A DNA stretch of 64,000 nucleotides from Bacillus sp. V5-8f (GCF_002863565.1 NZ_PGUW01000015.1:111365-175364), one strand, 5' to 3'. Counted from the stretch's first letter, positions 38,467-48,599 are shown. Numbers and translations: made by a program. The notes: generated by a model from the letters alone, not told the origin.

Positions 38467-39168
38467 ATGCTTGGTACATTATACGGTTTAGGAGTAGGAC
38501 CTGGAGATCCGGAGCTAATCACTGTAAAGGCATACCGTAAATTAAAGGAATCTCCTGTGATTGCTTACCCTAAGAAACAAAGAGGAAGTAAAAGTTACGC
38601 ACAGAGAATTATAGACTCCTATTTTCATCCTAGTGAAAAAGAAATGCTCGGGCTTGTGTTTCCGATGACAAAGGATGCAGCTACATTGGAAAGAAAATGG
38701 GGAGAAACGGTCGAAAGCGTGTGGGAAAGGCTGAATGAGGGCAAGGATGTTGCCTTTGTAACCGAAGGAGATCCCCTTCTTTACAGTACATTTATACATA
38801 TAATGCGTTTAATGCAAGAGCGCCATCCTGATGTGCCGATTGAGGTTGTACCAGGTATTTCATCGATAAACGGAGCGGCAGCCAGGCTTGGAATCCCTTT
38901 AGCTGATGGAGATGAGCATGTCGCAATCATCCCTGCCAGGGACGACTATGAAACAATGAAAAAAATGATCGAAGATAATGATTGTGTCATTTTTATAAAA
39001 GTCGCCAAGGTGATCGACTTGATGCTCATGGTTTTGCGTGACCTAGATTTGCTGCACAAAGCTTCTGTTGTGACCAAGGTTACGTCTGACGAGGAAATTA
39101 TCTGGAAGGCTGACGAGCTTGAGGGAGCAGATCTGGAATATCTTACGTTAATGGTGGTGAGAAAATGA
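38467..39168 (+). CDS. cbiL: Cobalt-factor II / precorrin-2 C20-methyltransferase
   Basis: 233 residues, class III tetrapyrrole methyltransferase. GVGPGDPELITVKAYRKL at the N-terminus, VTEGDPLLYSTFIHIM near 99, and VVPGISSINGAAARLGIPL near 126. The first SAM-dependent methylation after cobalt insertion. It overlaps the cbiF start by 4 bases. Confidence 0.96.
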   Translation: MLGTLYGLGVGPGDPELITVKAYRKLKESPVIAYPKKQRGSKSYAQRIIDSYFHPSEKEMLGLVFPMTKDAATLERKWGETVESVWERLNEGKDVAFVTEGDPLLYSTFIHIMRLMQERHPDVPIEVVPGISSINGAAARLGIPLADGDEHVAIIPARDDYETMKKMIEDNDCVIFIKVAKVIDLMLMVLRDLDLLHKASVVTKVTSDEEIIWKADELEGADLEYLTLMVVRK

Positions 39169-39938
39169 AGCTTTATATCATTGGTGCCGGCCCGGGGGAC
39201 CCTGATTTAATCACTGTTAAAGGGTTAAAGCTGCTTCAGGAAGCGGATGTTGTCCTTTATGCAGATTCCCTTGTTAATGAAGAGTTAATTGCGAAATCCA
39301 AACCTGATGCCGAAGTGTTGAAAACAGCGGGAATGCACTTGGACGAAATGGTCAAAATCATGGTCGACAGAATCCATGCAGGGAAGATGGTTGTTCGTGT
39401 CCATACTGGAGATCCAGCTGTGTACGGTGCAATCATGGAACAAATGGTTCTTTTGAAACAGGAGAGAATCGAAGTGGAGATTGTTCCGGGTGTAAGCTCT
39501 GTGTTTGCTGCTGCTGCAGCGGCTCAAGCTGAGCTTACAATCCCCGATTTAACACAAACCGTTATCTTGACAAGGGCCGAAGGAAGAACTCCTGTTCCTG
39601 AATATGAAAAGCTTCGGGATTTAGCAAAGCATAATTGCACGATTGCCCTATTTTTAAGCGCTACCTTAACCAAAAAAGTGGTTAAGGAATTGGTTGATGG
39701 CGGATGGAGTGAAAATACTCCTGTTGCAGTCGTTTATAAGGCATCATGGCCCGATCAAAAGATCGTACGCACCACTCTCAGCCAGTTGGATGAGGCAATG
39801 CGTGTTAATGGTATTCGTAAACAGGCAATGATTTTGGCCGGATGGGCACTCGATGCAAACATTCATCAGAAGGAGTACCGTTCAAAGCTTTATGATAAAT
39901 CCTTCACCCATGGATACCGTCGGGGGGTGGAGGCATGA
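39165..39938 (+). CDS. cbiF: Cobalt-precorrin-4 C11-methyltransferase
   Basis: 257 residues, class III methyltransferase. IIGAGPGDPDLITVKGLKLL at the start, YADSLVNEELI near 32, RVHTGDPAVYGAIMEQM near 78, and EIVPGVSSVFAAAAAAQAEL near 105. It methylates C11. It overlaps both cbiL and cbiG by 4 bases (ATGA junctions), indicating tight translational coupling. Confidence 0.97.
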   Translation: MKLYIIGAGPGDPDLITVKGLKLLQEADVVLYADSLVNEELIAKSKPDAEVLKTAGMHLDEMVKIMVDRIHAGKMVVRVHTGDPAVYGAIMEQMVLLKQERIEVEIVPGVSSVFAAAAAAQAELTIPDLTQTVILTRAEGRTPVPEYEKLRDLAKHNCTIALFLSATLTKKVVKELVDGGWSENTPVAVVYKASWPDQKIVRTTLSQLDEAMRVNGIRKQAMILAGWALDANIHQKEYRSKLYDKSFTHGYRRGVEA

Positions 39939-41059
39939 TTTTAGAGCTGCAGGAGGAGAAAAAGCCTACCGTTGCACAGCAAGGTGATTATGCAATTGTA
40001 GCGATTACAAAGCACGGAGTAGACATTGCAAGGTCACTTGGGCAATCTTTTCAGAACGCAGATGTCTATTATATGAGCAAATTTGAAAAGGGAGATGAAA
40101 AAGCCCGCAGCATTCAAATGTTCACCGGAAGCGTTCGCCTTCTGCTGCCGTCTCTTTTTGAAGTCTACAATGGAATTATTCTGATTATATCTCTGGGGGC
40201 AGTTGTACGGATGATTGCCCCTATATTAAAGGATAAAAAAACGGATCCTGCCGTTGTCGTAATTGATGATAAGGGTGAGCACGTTATCAGTGTACTTTCA
40301 GGACATATCGGCGGAGCTAATGAGTTAACACGAGAGGTAGCCGCTGTTCTTAGCGCGCGTCCCGTTATTACAACGGCTTCTGATGTACAGGAAACCATAC
40401 CCGTTGATTTATTTGGAAAACGCTTTGGCTGGGTATGGGAGTCGGCCGACAAATTGACACAGGTAAGTGCTGCAGTTGTAAATGAAGAAGAAATCGCAGT
40501 CGTACAGGAGTCAGGGGAGAAGGAATGGTGGCACTATGACCGCCCGCTCCCAGATAATATAAAGGTGTATTCCACTGTATCTCAAGCTATTGAAGCTAAG
40601 CCTGCTGCTGCACTTGTAGTCACCCATAGAAATCTTTCACAACAGGAAAACCAAATATTACATAATGGAGTGCTTTATCGGCCTAAGGTGCTCGTATTGG
40701 GAATGGGCTGTAACCGTGGCACTTCGGCTGAAGAAATTGAAACGGTAATTGATAAAACGTTATCGGATTTAAACTTTTCCATCAAAAGCGTCAAAGCGCT
40801 TTGTACTATTGAGTTGAAAAAGGATGAACCAGGATTGCTGGAGATTGTAAAGAAAAATAGTTGGGAATTTGTCTGTTATACAGCGAGTGAACTGAACGCG
40901 TTGGAACTTGTAGAGCCATCAGAAACGGTATTTAAATATACGGGTGCTTATGGTGTCAGCGAGCCAGCTGCGCGAATGTACAGCGGTGCGGAAAAATTGG
41001 AACTGGTAAAGAAGAAGTCAGGAAACGTTACCATTTCAGTTGCAGTGATTCCATATTAA
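39935..41059 (+). CDS. cbiG: Cobalt-precorrin-5A hydrolase
   Basis: 374 residues. N-terminal domain with AIVAITKHGVDIARSL and the conserved LSGHIGGANELTREVA near 118; C-terminal CobE-like domain from about 245 with VLGMGCNRGTSAEEI and the closing TGAYGVSEPAARMYSG. It opens the ring lactone and releases acetaldehyde in the anaerobic route. 33 bases before cbiA. Confidence 0.96.
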   Translation: MILELQEEKKPTVAQQGDYAIVAITKHGVDIARSLGQSFQNADVYYMSKFEKGDEKARSIQMFTGSVRLLLPSLFEVYNGIILIISLGAVVRMIAPILKDKKTDPAVVVIDDKGEHVISVLSGHIGGANELTREVAAVLSARPVITTASDVQETIPVDLFGKRFGWVWESADKLTQVSAAVVNEEEIAVVQESGEKEWWHYDRPLPDNIKVYSTVSQAIEAKPAAALVVTHRNLSQQENQILHNGVLYRPKVLVLGMGCNRGTSAEEIETVIDKTLSDLNFSIKSVKALCTIELKKDEPGLLEIVKKNSWEFVCYTASELNALELVEPSETVFKYTGAYGVSEPAARMYSGAEKLELVKKKSGNVTISVAVIPY

Positions 41060-41092
41060 TTCGAGTATAGTATAAAGAAAGGGGGGACCATT

Positions 41093-42466
41093 ATGTCAGA
41101 TCGAAGACTTGTTATTGCCGGTACAGGAAGCGGCGTTGGGAAAACAACCTTAACAATAGGCCTTATGTCAGCTTTGAAGAAAAAAGGATACATCGTGCAA
41201 GGCTTTAAATGCGGTCCGGATTATATAGACCCGACTTATCATACCGCCGTAACGGGAAGGGTTTCAAGAAACATAGATAGCTGGATGCTTAATCATGAAA
41301 TGGTAAAGGAAATTATTAACCGGGGCAGTGAAGGCGCAGACATTTCCATTATTGAAGGGGTTATGGGTTTTTTCGATGGTAAGAATCCAACAAATAATGA
41401 AGGTTCCACAGCAGAAATCAGTATGATAACAAGGAGCCCGGTTATCCTCGTTGTGAACTGCGCCAGCATGGCCCGTAGTGCAGCTGCCATAGTAAAAGGT
41501 TTTCAGACATTTCTTGCTGATACGAATATCGTCGGTGTAATTGCAAACCGTGTCGGAAGTGAGGGGCATTTTAAAATTGTGAAAACAGCCATTGAACAGG
41601 AATGCGGGATTGCGGTTCTTGGTTATTTAAAAAGAGAAGCGGATATCACCATTCCTGAACGGCACTTAGGCCTGGTTCCTTCTATTGAACGTGGGGAACT
41701 GGACTCTTTTTTTGATCAATTAGGAAACCTTATGATCGAAACGATAGATGTGGACCAATTATTTCAATTGGCCAAAGCCCCAACAATCCAAATTAAAGAA
41801 TCCCAATTTAGCAGTAGGGAAAAGGAAGACAAGGTTCGGATTGCTGTTGCCCGGGATGCGGCCTTTAATTTCTATTATCAGGAAAATCTTGATATGCTCG
41901 AGGCGTATGGTGCCCAGCTAGTAGACTTTTCGCCATTACGAGGTGAAACTGTGCCGGATGATGTGAGCGGCTTGTATATCGGTGGAGGATTTCCAGAGGA
42001 ATTCGCGCAAGAACTCTCATATGAAGCTGCAGTCCAGCATTCCATTCGGACAGCTATTGAACAAGGGATGCCTACGCTCGCGGAATGTGGCGGTTTTATG
42101 TATTTAACGGATGAGATTGAAACAACAGATGGGAACAAGCATGAAATGGTAGGTATAATTCCCGGGAAGGTAACGATGCAAACAAAACTAGCAGCGTTAG
42201 GCTATCGGGAAATTACAGGTGAAAAAGGGAACTACTTATTACAGGGAGATATTGAAGCAAAAGGACATGAATTTCACTATTCTACGTTTCACCCTCAATC
42301 AGAAGTGCAGCATGCATACAAAACAAAAGGAATGCGCGGTATAAAGGAAGAGGGATACATGAAGGGGAATTTAATTGCTGGCTACACTCATTTCCATTTT
42401 GGCTCATGTCCGCAAATGGTGGAGAACTGGGTAAAGAAATGTAAAGAGTTTAAAGCAATTGATTAA
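41093..42466 (+). CDS. cbiA: Cobyrinate a,c-diamide synthase
   Basis: 457 residues. ATP-dependent, glutamine-using amidation of cobyrinate. N-terminal P-loop synthetase domain IAGTGSGVGKTTLTIGLMSA near 8 and KCGPDYIDPTYH near 39; C-terminal type 1 glutamine amidotransferase with LYIGGGFPEEFAQEL near 296 and the nucleophile Cys in TLAECGGFMYLT near 331, His in GYTHFHFGSCP near 440. Ribosome site AAAGGGGGGACC. Last gene of the operon here; the cysG(A), cbiY and btuR genes that follow in P. megaterium are absent. Confidence 0.97.
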   Translation: MSDRRLVIAGTGSGVGKTTLTIGLMSALKKKGYIVQGFKCGPDYIDPTYHTAVTGRVSRNIDSWMLNHEMVKEIINRGSEGADISIIEGVMGFFDGKNPTNNEGSTAEISMITRSPVILVVNCASMARSAAAIVKGFQTFLADTNIVGVIANRVGSEGHFKIVKTAIEQECGIAVLGYLKREADITIPERHLGLVPSIERGELDSFFDQLGNLMIETIDVDQLFQLAKAPTIQIKESQFSSREKEDKVRIAVARDAAFNFYYQENLDMLEAYGAQLVDFSPLRGETVPDDVSGLYIGGGFPEEFAQELSYEAAVQHSIRTAIEQGMPTLAECGGFMYLTDEIETTDGNKHEMVGIIPGKVTMQTKLAALGYREITGEKGNYLLQGDIEAKGHEFHYSTFHPQSEVQHAYKTKGMRGIKEEGYMKGNLIAGYTHFHFGSCPQMVENWVKKCKEFKAID

Positions 42467-42576
42467 AGCGTTCACATTATGTTCAAATGTATGTATTCGC
42501 TCGGATAAGAGAGAAATTATTTAAATTTAAGGATAGTAGTGCTTCATCAAAAAAGTAAACGGTATCTCACGATATT

Positions 42577-42615
42577 CACTTGGATTTCTTCGGAATCCAA
42601 GTGTTTATTTATTTT
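42577..42615 (+). terminator. Terminator of the cobalamin operon
   Basis: CACTTGGATT-TCTTCGG-AATCCAAGTG is a 10-bp stem followed by TTTATTTATTTT, about 110 bases after cbiA. Confidence 0.85.
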
Positions 42616-42871
42616 ATCTCCGTTTTTGGAAAATCATATCTCTATTTTCAGAACTCTTCAAAATGAAAATGTAATTAGATATGGTTGCAGGCTTTGATTT
42701 TAAAGGCTAAGCCATATTATTGGGCTTTCCTTGTCTTATCTTTTCCTATTTAGTTTCTGCCAACGAATTTCATTTAATGGAATACTACCTGGAATACTTT
42801 AATGTAGAAATTACCCTCAGTTATCTAAGGGTGTATGTGTTACTTGATTAGTGTTTAATGATAATAAGGTA
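42616..42871. other. Intergenic stretch
   Basis: AT-rich spacer between the B12 operon terminator and a convergent small gene. Nothing recognisable beyond a possible weak hairpin near 42700-42730. Confidence 0.4.
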
Positions 42872-43162
42872 TTACAAAAATTGCGATTGAGCTGCTGAAG
42901 GATATTGATTACTGAATGTCAGGTTAGCTTGAGGTATTTCACCTGGAGAGACGGGAGCAAATACTCTCTGTTCATAGCGCCTGTTGGCTTCATAAAATTG
43001 ATCCTCTAAAAATCCTGCTTGTTCATGTGTTAACTCTAACACAATCTCATTATTGCTATCATCATAGGCCCTAAGCAGAACATAGCTCTGATTGTCTCGC
43101 GAGACATTCCCTACTTTAAGATATAAATTCTTTATTTCAAATCTAACTCTCATTCCATCCAT
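42872..43162 (-). CDS. Small hypothetical protein
   Basis: 96 residues from ATG 43162, chosen because GATGGAGG lies 8 bases upstream; the reading frame is open further but without a ribosome site. The product is soluble: a beta-rich first half (RVRFEIKNLYLKVGNV, YVLLRAYDDSNNEIVLEL), then a helix EQAGFLEDQFYEANRRYEQR and a Pro/Gln/Ser-rich tail. No family recognised. Confidence 0.65.
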   Translation of the reverse strand: MDGMRVRFEIKNLYLKVGNVSRDNQSYVLLRAYDDSNNEIVLELTHEQAGFLEDQFYEANRRYEQRVFAPVSPGEIPQANLTFSNQYPSAAQSQFL

Positions 43163-43866
43163 TATAATAGCCTCCATCAAAGAATTATTGTTACTTTTTG
43201 CTGTAGAGAAAAAAATATACAAGGAAAAAAGCTTCTAGTCATTGGATTTCTCCCTGGGAGTTTTCGGTTTCAATTCGTAAGATAAATTTCTGGGCCAGTT
43301 CATTATTAACCAAATTTCTTTCCTTATTAGATTGACTAACAAAAAGCCCGCTACCAAAAAGGCAGGGGCATTCTCACCTATTAAATTTAATCCTAAATTA
43401 CTATTCAGCCTTAACTCGACCTGATACCTGCGAGGCGCACTGATACAACCCTTTTTTTGGCTCAGTACTACAACCTGCGGCGTAGTTTTAGATCGATTAT
43501 ATAAAGGTTTGTTTTTATAATAAGTACTTCTATGAGCAAATAATAACACACAAGAACTAATGTTCGCAAGGGGTAAATTGTAAATTTCTTTCCTTTTTTT
43601 GAAAAGTGGGAAGCCTTCAAGTACTCTTTATTAACGATTACCAAAGCCTTACGTTGGAAACCATACGATCCACTGTGAAATTATTTAAGTGAAATTGGTA
43701 GGACAGGAGCGGAAAATTTATTTTTTAAGCGAAAACCGGAGCATATCTCCAGCAAATTAATTTTACAAGCGTAACTTCGGTTCTATAAAAATGCATACTA
43801 ATTTGACCAAACCTATCCGTCATTATTTAATAGAAGATATAAAGATAGAATGGAGTCACATATTTT
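43163..43866. other. Long intergenic region
   Basis: 704 bases. The only long frame (minus strand, 43235-43549) starts at GTG without a ribosome site and ends in stop-rich sequence, so I do not call it. No RNA motif seen. A weak GGAGTC ribosome-like site for the next gene lies at its end. Confidence 0.5.
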
Positions 43867-44898
43867 ATGGTTCTCGGTGCACGTGTGTTAAAAACAGGTA
43901 TTGCTGTTACTGCAGCTTTATTAATTTGTTCGATCCTTAATTTACAGCCTGCTGTATTTGCTGGTGTCGCGGCTATTTTTACGATCCAGCCCTCTGTTTA
44001 TCGGACCTGGAGACATTTATTAGACCAGGTTATTACTAATATAATTGGTGCACTGGCTGCTTTATTTTCGATTTACTTTTTGGGCGATAGTCCTATTATG
44101 ATAGGGCTGGTCATGATTTTGGTCATTTCACTTTGTTTAAAATTGAAAATGGAAAGTACGATCCCCCTAACTTTAGTTACGGTTTTAGCCATCATGAGTG
44201 CTCCGGCCAATGAAAATCTGGAATTTATTTTTAACAGATGTTTAATCATTTTTGTAGGAATTGCATGTGCCATGGTCGTGAATTTTGCCATCTTACCGCC
44301 AAAATATAAACAGAATTACTTAGATAAAGTGAATTCTGCATTCACTAATCTCTCATTATTATTACGCACGGCGGTTTCAAATGAAATGAAGGAAAAGTCT
44401 TTTCAGGAACACCATGAAAAATTACTCTCCGACATTGGGAAGCTTGAAGAACAATTTAAACTCTTTGATGAAGAAAGAGGAAATCTTGTTAAATTAAATG
44501 AACTGGATGTTAGGGAAATTGTTGTATTCAAACAAATGTTAAAGACAATAAAACAAGCTGAACAAGTTTTAGAAAATATTAATGAACACTATTTTCAGAG
44601 TAGGGCAAATGACGATGAAGATGAATTTTTCGATCAGCAGCTGGAAGAATTAATCAAAGAGCATGAATATGTGTTGCTTAAATTTGAGGGGAAAATTAAA
44701 GCGGAGGAAAGTGACTTTGAAAATGATATGATGAAAAAAAGTGAAGCGTTCTTTGAACAGGTTCTTCATAATTATTTGCAAAATAAAGAACAGAAATTCA
44801 GGCTAATGATCATTGCTTCCTCCATTGTCGAATATAGCTACCATTTACGGCGGTTGAATCAATTAATCGGCCAGTTCCAGGCGGCTAAAAAGAAATAA
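43867..44898 (+). CDS. Aromatic acid exporter family protein (DUF939, FUSC-like)
   Basis: 343 residues. The N-terminal 145 residues are four to five hydrophobic helices with the family start LKTGIAVTAALLICSILN, TIQPSVYRTWRHLLDQVITN near 39 and NFAILPPKYKQNYL near 140. The C-terminal 200 residues are a soluble, largely helical domain rich in Glu and Lys. The layout matches the ArAE_1 plus C-terminal domain proteins common in Bacillus (YqjA/YgaE group). The substrate is not established. Monocistronic with a terminator at 44934. Confidence 0.9.
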   Translation: MVLGARVLKTGIAVTAALLICSILNLQPAVFAGVAAIFTIQPSVYRTWRHLLDQVITNIIGALAALFSIYFLGDSPIMIGLVMILVISLCLKLKMESTIPLTLVTVLAIMSAPANENLEFIFNRCLIIFVGIACAMVVNFAILPPKYKQNYLDKVNSAFTNLSLLLRTAVSNEMKEKSFQEHHEKLLSDIGKLEEQFKLFDEERGNLVKLNELDVREIVVFKQMLKTIKQAEQVLENINEHYFQSRANDDEDEFFDQQLEELIKEHEYVLLKFEGKIKAEESDFENDMMKKSEAFFEQVLHNYLQNKEQKFRLMIIASSIVEYSYHLRRLNQLIGQFQAAKKK

Positions 44899-44933
44899 CA
44901 CTATCAGCTATACCGATTTATCGATCTTTTACT

Positions 44934-44969
44934 AGAAGTACGCATGGAAGATATGTGTGCTTCTTTTTG
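44934..44969 (+). terminator. Terminator after the DUF939 gene
   Basis: AGAAGTACGCAT and ATGTGTGCTTCT form an imperfect stem followed by TTTTTG. Confidence 0.65.
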
Positions 44970-45007
44970 TTGACCTAATTGATTAGGAAGTAGGGAATAA
45001 AACCTAG

Positions 45008-45480
45008 GTGATTGTCCATGGTTTAGGAATACAGGAATCATGGATTCAAGGAAAAGTAATTGCTGCCCGTATATCTAAGAAGGGATGGGAAGTCCATTTG
45101 GATTATGACCGTGTTCTTCTCGGTCGAAAACTCGTGATCGCAATTGGGATTGGGGAACAGCCTTACTGGCCGGACTGGGCAAGGGAATTTCAAGATAAAC
45201 AGAAAAACTCAATTTTCATATTTTTGATCATGATCTGCCTTCCTTTTCCAAAATGAAAGCACCTATAACCATTGTTGGAGGGGGAATCTCATCAGTTCAT
45301 TTAGCACTTAAGTTGAGTAACTATTACCCGAGCAACGTCACGTTTTTAAAGGCATCCGTTTAGAATCCATGATTTTGACAGTGATCCCGCCTAGCTTGGC
45401 TCGAAAAAGCAGCGTCTATTTCATAAAGAAAGCAGCTACCATAAACGACGTGAGAAAATTATTCATGCAAGACATAAATT
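45008..45480 (+). pseudogene. Decayed FAD/NAD(P)-binding oxidoreductase
   Basis: Pieces of one flavoprotein are spread over several frames: IQGKVIAARISKKGWEVHLD, LVIAIGIGEQPYWPDWA, then after a frame change HDLPSFSKMKAPITIVGGGI followed by SSVHLALKLSNYYPSNVTF, then HPFRIHDFDSDPAWLGSKKQ and SSYHKRREKIIHARHK. The GGGISS dinucleotide-binding loop and the order fit the FAD-dependent oxidoreductase family related to lysine/ornithine hydroxylase-type proteins. The N-terminal and C-terminal thirds are missing and there are at least two frame breaks and a stop, so it is not functional. Confidence 0.75.
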
Positions 45481-45674
45481 TATAGTATTTAGTTTAGGGC
45501 GATCAATATTTTAGGCAATGTATATACCAAGATTGAAAACAGTAATTAAATGGGAGAATTGAATGAACACTGAATCCGTTTTATCTCTTTTGCGTGGAAA
45601 GCTAAGTTTAAACAATCGACACACCAAGTATTGTTAAGATACAATAATGTGTAGGATTCTTATGCGAAGGGATT

Positions 45675-46526
45675 ATGGTGGATCACATGCATCGTAATAA
45701 AGAATTATATCACTTTTTATTGGATAAAACTTGGGAATTGACAGAACAATGGTATCAGTCCTTGGACAAAAGTAACCAATCGGGTGTTTATGCCTCGTCC
45801 GATCCAAAGGTAATCGAGGGATTAAAAAATCAAAATCACGAATTTCATAAACGTTTTTGCAAAGTTTTTGTTGATGAAGAATGCAAATTCTTTGAAACCT
45901 TCGAAGAATGGATTTTGGAAATCGCACAAGATCCGGAACATTTAAGCACACCGATCCATTTTATATTACGGGAGTTTTTCAGGACACAACAACAGTACCT
46001 AGTTTTAGTTAAAGAGTTTGTTTCATTGCATTCAGGAGAGTTTTCGGATGAACAGATTGACTCTTGGAACCAAATCATTATCAAAACTTTCAGCGAAGTG
46101 ATTACTTGGTTTACGAGAGAAAATTATACATACTCACAAAAGCTACTCCAAGCACAGCAGGAAATGATTTTAGAATTGAGTTCGCCCATTATATCTTTAA
46201 ATCGTAATACTGCTTTGCTTCCTCTGATTGGTGATATTGATACTGAACGGGCCAAATTTTTACTGGAAAATACGCTCCAGCAATGTGCGGCAAAAGGGGT
46301 TAATCACCTTTTTATTGATTTATCAGGTGTTGTGATCATAGATACAATGGTGGCCCACCAAATCTTTCAATTAATCGAAGGCTTGAAACTCCTGGGGGTA
46401 CAATCAACACTTTCTGGATTAAGGCCAGAGATTGCCCAGACAGCCATGCGACTGGAGCTTCCGTTTGATAAGATTTCCATCACTTCAACGCTAGAAAAGG
46501 CAATAAATCAACTCTTTAATGATTAA
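45675..46526 (+). CDS. RsbR-family stressosome protein (STAS domain)
   Basis: 283 residues. The N-terminal 155 residues are an all-helical, globin-like RsbR sensor domain; residues 165-283 are a STAS domain. Both phosphorylatable threonines of RsbRA are kept: GDIDTERAK (Thr190) and IIDTMVAHQ (Thr224). LRPEIAQTAMRL near 260 is the typical RsbR C-terminal helix. Such proteins form the 1.8-MDa stressosome with RsbS and RsbT and modulate sigma-B activation. No rsbS or rsbT is adjacent, so this is a stand-alone paralogue. AAGGGATT precedes the ATG. Terminator at 46575. Confidence 0.92.
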   Translation: MVDHMHRNKELYHFLLDKTWELTEQWYQSLDKSNQSGVYASSDPKVIEGLKNQNHEFHKRFCKVFVDEECKFFETFEEWILEIAQDPEHLSTPIHFILREFFRTQQQYLVLVKEFVSLHSGEFSDEQIDSWNQIIIKTFSEVITWFTRENYTYSQKLLQAQQEMILELSSPIISLNRNTALLPLIGDIDTERAKFLLENTLQQCAAKGVNHLFIDLSGVVIIDTMVAHQIFQLIEGLKLLGVQSTLSGLRPEIAQTAMRLELPFDKISITSTLEKAINQLFND

Positions 46527-46574
46527 AAAACACTAAAGTATTTTATTTAAAAATTATAGTAAATAAAACTGCGG

Positions 46575-46613
46575 CCTTTCCCGGATTACAGTCGGGAAGG
46601 GTTGTTGCTTTTT
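46575..46613 (+). terminator. Terminator after the rsbR-like gene
   Basis: CCTTTCCCG and CGGGAAGGG around a 9-base loop, then TTGTTGCTTTTT. Confidence 0.7.
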
Positions 46614-46798
46614 AAAGTGGGCGAATAAGATACCCGCAATTGACACGGAAGTCAGTTTTTTAGCATCTTAGATTAAGTTCTTCTTACGTAAATGTACACA
46701 AAATAATGTTGTTTTCTATCTTATGTATAGTAAAATAGGACTAGTTATTATTTACCATTTTATCTATTATTTATAGGAGAACAACGGAGGGCATTGCT

Positions 46799-48526
46799 AT
46801 GGGAAGAAGTCTTCAAACAAGAATGATCATTGTGTTTTCTACCGTTATTTTGCTGTCTTGTCTCATCATTAGCTATTTGAACTATCGTTCCTATTCCAAA
46901 TTAGTTGTTGATACAGTCAGCCTTCAAGCAAAAACGATTACGGAACAAGCTGTTAAAATTTTAGATATTGAAAAGTATAAAGAAATCAAAATTGAATCAG
47001 GTAAAACAGATTACTATTTGCAGCTGCGTAGTCAATTAAATGACATAAGAGAAAAGAATGGCTTGGAATTTCTCTATACGATGGAAAGAAGCAAAAAGGG
47101 TGACGGGTATGAGTATCATTATATGGTTGACGGTATGCCAATTGGCCATAAAGATGCCTCCAATTTAGGAGATATTGAAGAGGAAGCTGATAAGTATCCA
47201 CAATTAATTAAAGCATTTGAAACCGGAAAGACCCAAGTAGGAGAAATGAGTGTAACGTCCGGTTACGGTGCTTTAATTTCAGCTTATGTTCCAATAAAAG
47301 ATGATTCTGGTGAGGTTATTGGGATTGTGGGTGCAGATTTCAATGCTGAACATGTCCATAGCCAAATGGAACGCAGCAATCAAAATATGATCGTAACGAC
47401 TGCCATTATCTTAATAGTGAGTTTATTGATTACCTACTTTTACTCGAGATTATTAATAAACCCAGTAAAACGGCTGGCTAAACAGGTGGAACTTGTTGGG
47501 AAAGGGGATCTTTCCGTAGAAATAGATTTAAAAAGAAAAGATGAAATAGGTCTCTTATCTAGCTCAATACAAAATATGATTCATGACTTAAGAGACATTA
47601 TTAAAGGCATCACTGATAATACATCTAAGCTGAATCAATCCTCAGATAAGTTATTGGTCAGCTCGATAGTAGCGCAAGCAGCTAGTAATCAAATAAATGC
47701 CTCCATTCAAGAGATTGCTGGAGGCACCGAATTGCAGTTTAAAAGCACAGAAATCTGTGCCTCTTCCATAGGAGAAATGACAGGTGGAATCGAAAATATT
47801 GCTTCTTCTTCCATGGAAGTTTCAAAATTGGCGGACAAGTCGTTGAGTGGTGCTGAAGAAGGTTTTCAACTGGTTCAAAATTTCATCAAACAAATGGAGG
47901 CCATTCATCATTCAGTTGAAGACTCATCCAGCACCATAAAAACTCTCGAAACCACATCGAAAGACATTAATGAAATCATAAAGGTCATTAAAGATATTTC
48001 TGCTCAGACGAATTTACTCGCTTTAAATGCTGCTATTGAAGCTGCGAGGGCAGGGGAGGCCGGCAAGGGATTTGCCGTCGTGACAGATGAAGTTAGAAAG
48101 TTGGCTGAGCAGTCTGAAAAATCAGCTAACCATATATCAAGTTTAATCCACCGTATTAAAGAGGACACTCAACTAACTGTTGAATCCATGGAAAAAGTAA
48201 TTTCTGCAACAGGGGAGGGAATCCAGATTTCTGAAGGTACCGGCCGGTCCTTTGAGTCTATTCTTCTTTTAATAAAAAACGTTACATTAGAAATACAAAA
48301 AGTTTCTTCCACCTCAGAACAGATCTTGGAATCCACGAAGGAAGTTACTGGTGCGATTGATGAAACAGCTAAAATAGCGAAGAAAACCGAGGGTAATACT
48401 TTACAGATGGTGAATGTAACCGAAGAACAAGAAATGTTAGTCGCCAACATAGCCTCATCCGCACAAGAACTAAATCACATGTCTCAGGGATTGAATGCTT
48501 TAATCCGAAAATTTATATTGAAATAA
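46799..48526 (+). CDS. Methyl-accepting chemotaxis protein
   Basis: 575 residues. Transmembrane helix at about 9-27, an extracellular single Cache-like ligand domain (about 30-195, with [21 protein letters not shown] and [20 protein letters not shown]), a second helix at about 200-220, HAMP ([20 protein letters not shown]), then the signalling domain with the conserved hairpin tip [20 protein letters not shown] followed by [11 protein letters not shown] near 420. It reports an outside ligand to CheA/CheW. Ribosome site AACGGAGG is 9 bases before the ATG. Monocistronic. Confidence 0.96.
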   Translation: MGRSLQTRMIIVFSTVILLSCLIISYLNYRSYSKLVVDTVSLQAKTITEQAVKILDIEKYKEIKIESGKTDYYLQLRSQLNDIREKNGLEFLYTMERSKKGDGYEYHYMVDGMPIGHKDASNLGDIEEEADKYPQLIKAFETGKTQVGEMSVTSGYGALISAYVPIKDDSGEVIGIVGADFNAEHVHSQMERSNQNMIVTTAIILIVSLLITYFYSRLLINPVKRLAKQVELVGKGDLSVEIDLKRKDEIGLLSSSIQNMIHDLRDIIKGITDNTSKLNQSSDKLLVSSIVAQAASNQINASIQEIAGGTELQFKSTEICASSIGEMTGGIENIASSSMEVSKLADKSLSGAEEGFQLVQNFIKQMEAIHHSVEDSSSTIKTLETTSKDINEIIKVIKDISAQTNLLALNAAIEAARAGEAGKGFAVVTDEVRKLAEQSEKSANHISSLIHRIKEDTQLTVESMEKVISATGEGIQISEGTGRSFESILLLIKNVTLEIQKVSSTSEQILESTKEVTGAIDETAKIAKKTEGNTLQMVNVTEEQEMLVANIASSAQELNHMSQGLNALIRKFILK

Positions 48527-48540
48527 AAACTACGAACTAC

Positions 48541-48599
48541 GGGGTCAGTCCCCCGGTGCGTTAAAGCATTAACGCGATGGGGGACTGACCCCTTTTTTA
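48541..48599. terminator. Long perfect-ended inverted repeat, terminator
   Basis: GGGGTCAGTCCCCC and GGGGGACTGACCCC flank a CGTTA/TAACG inner arm, followed by TTTTTT. The GGGGACTGACCCC word is a frequent intergenic repeat in Bacillaceae. It separates the chemotaxis gene from a convergent gene and can stop both. Confidence 0.85.

Noticed and set aside
43235..43549. 104-residue minus-strand frame
   Set aside because: GTG start with no ribosome site, no family pattern, and odd composition; left as intergenic.
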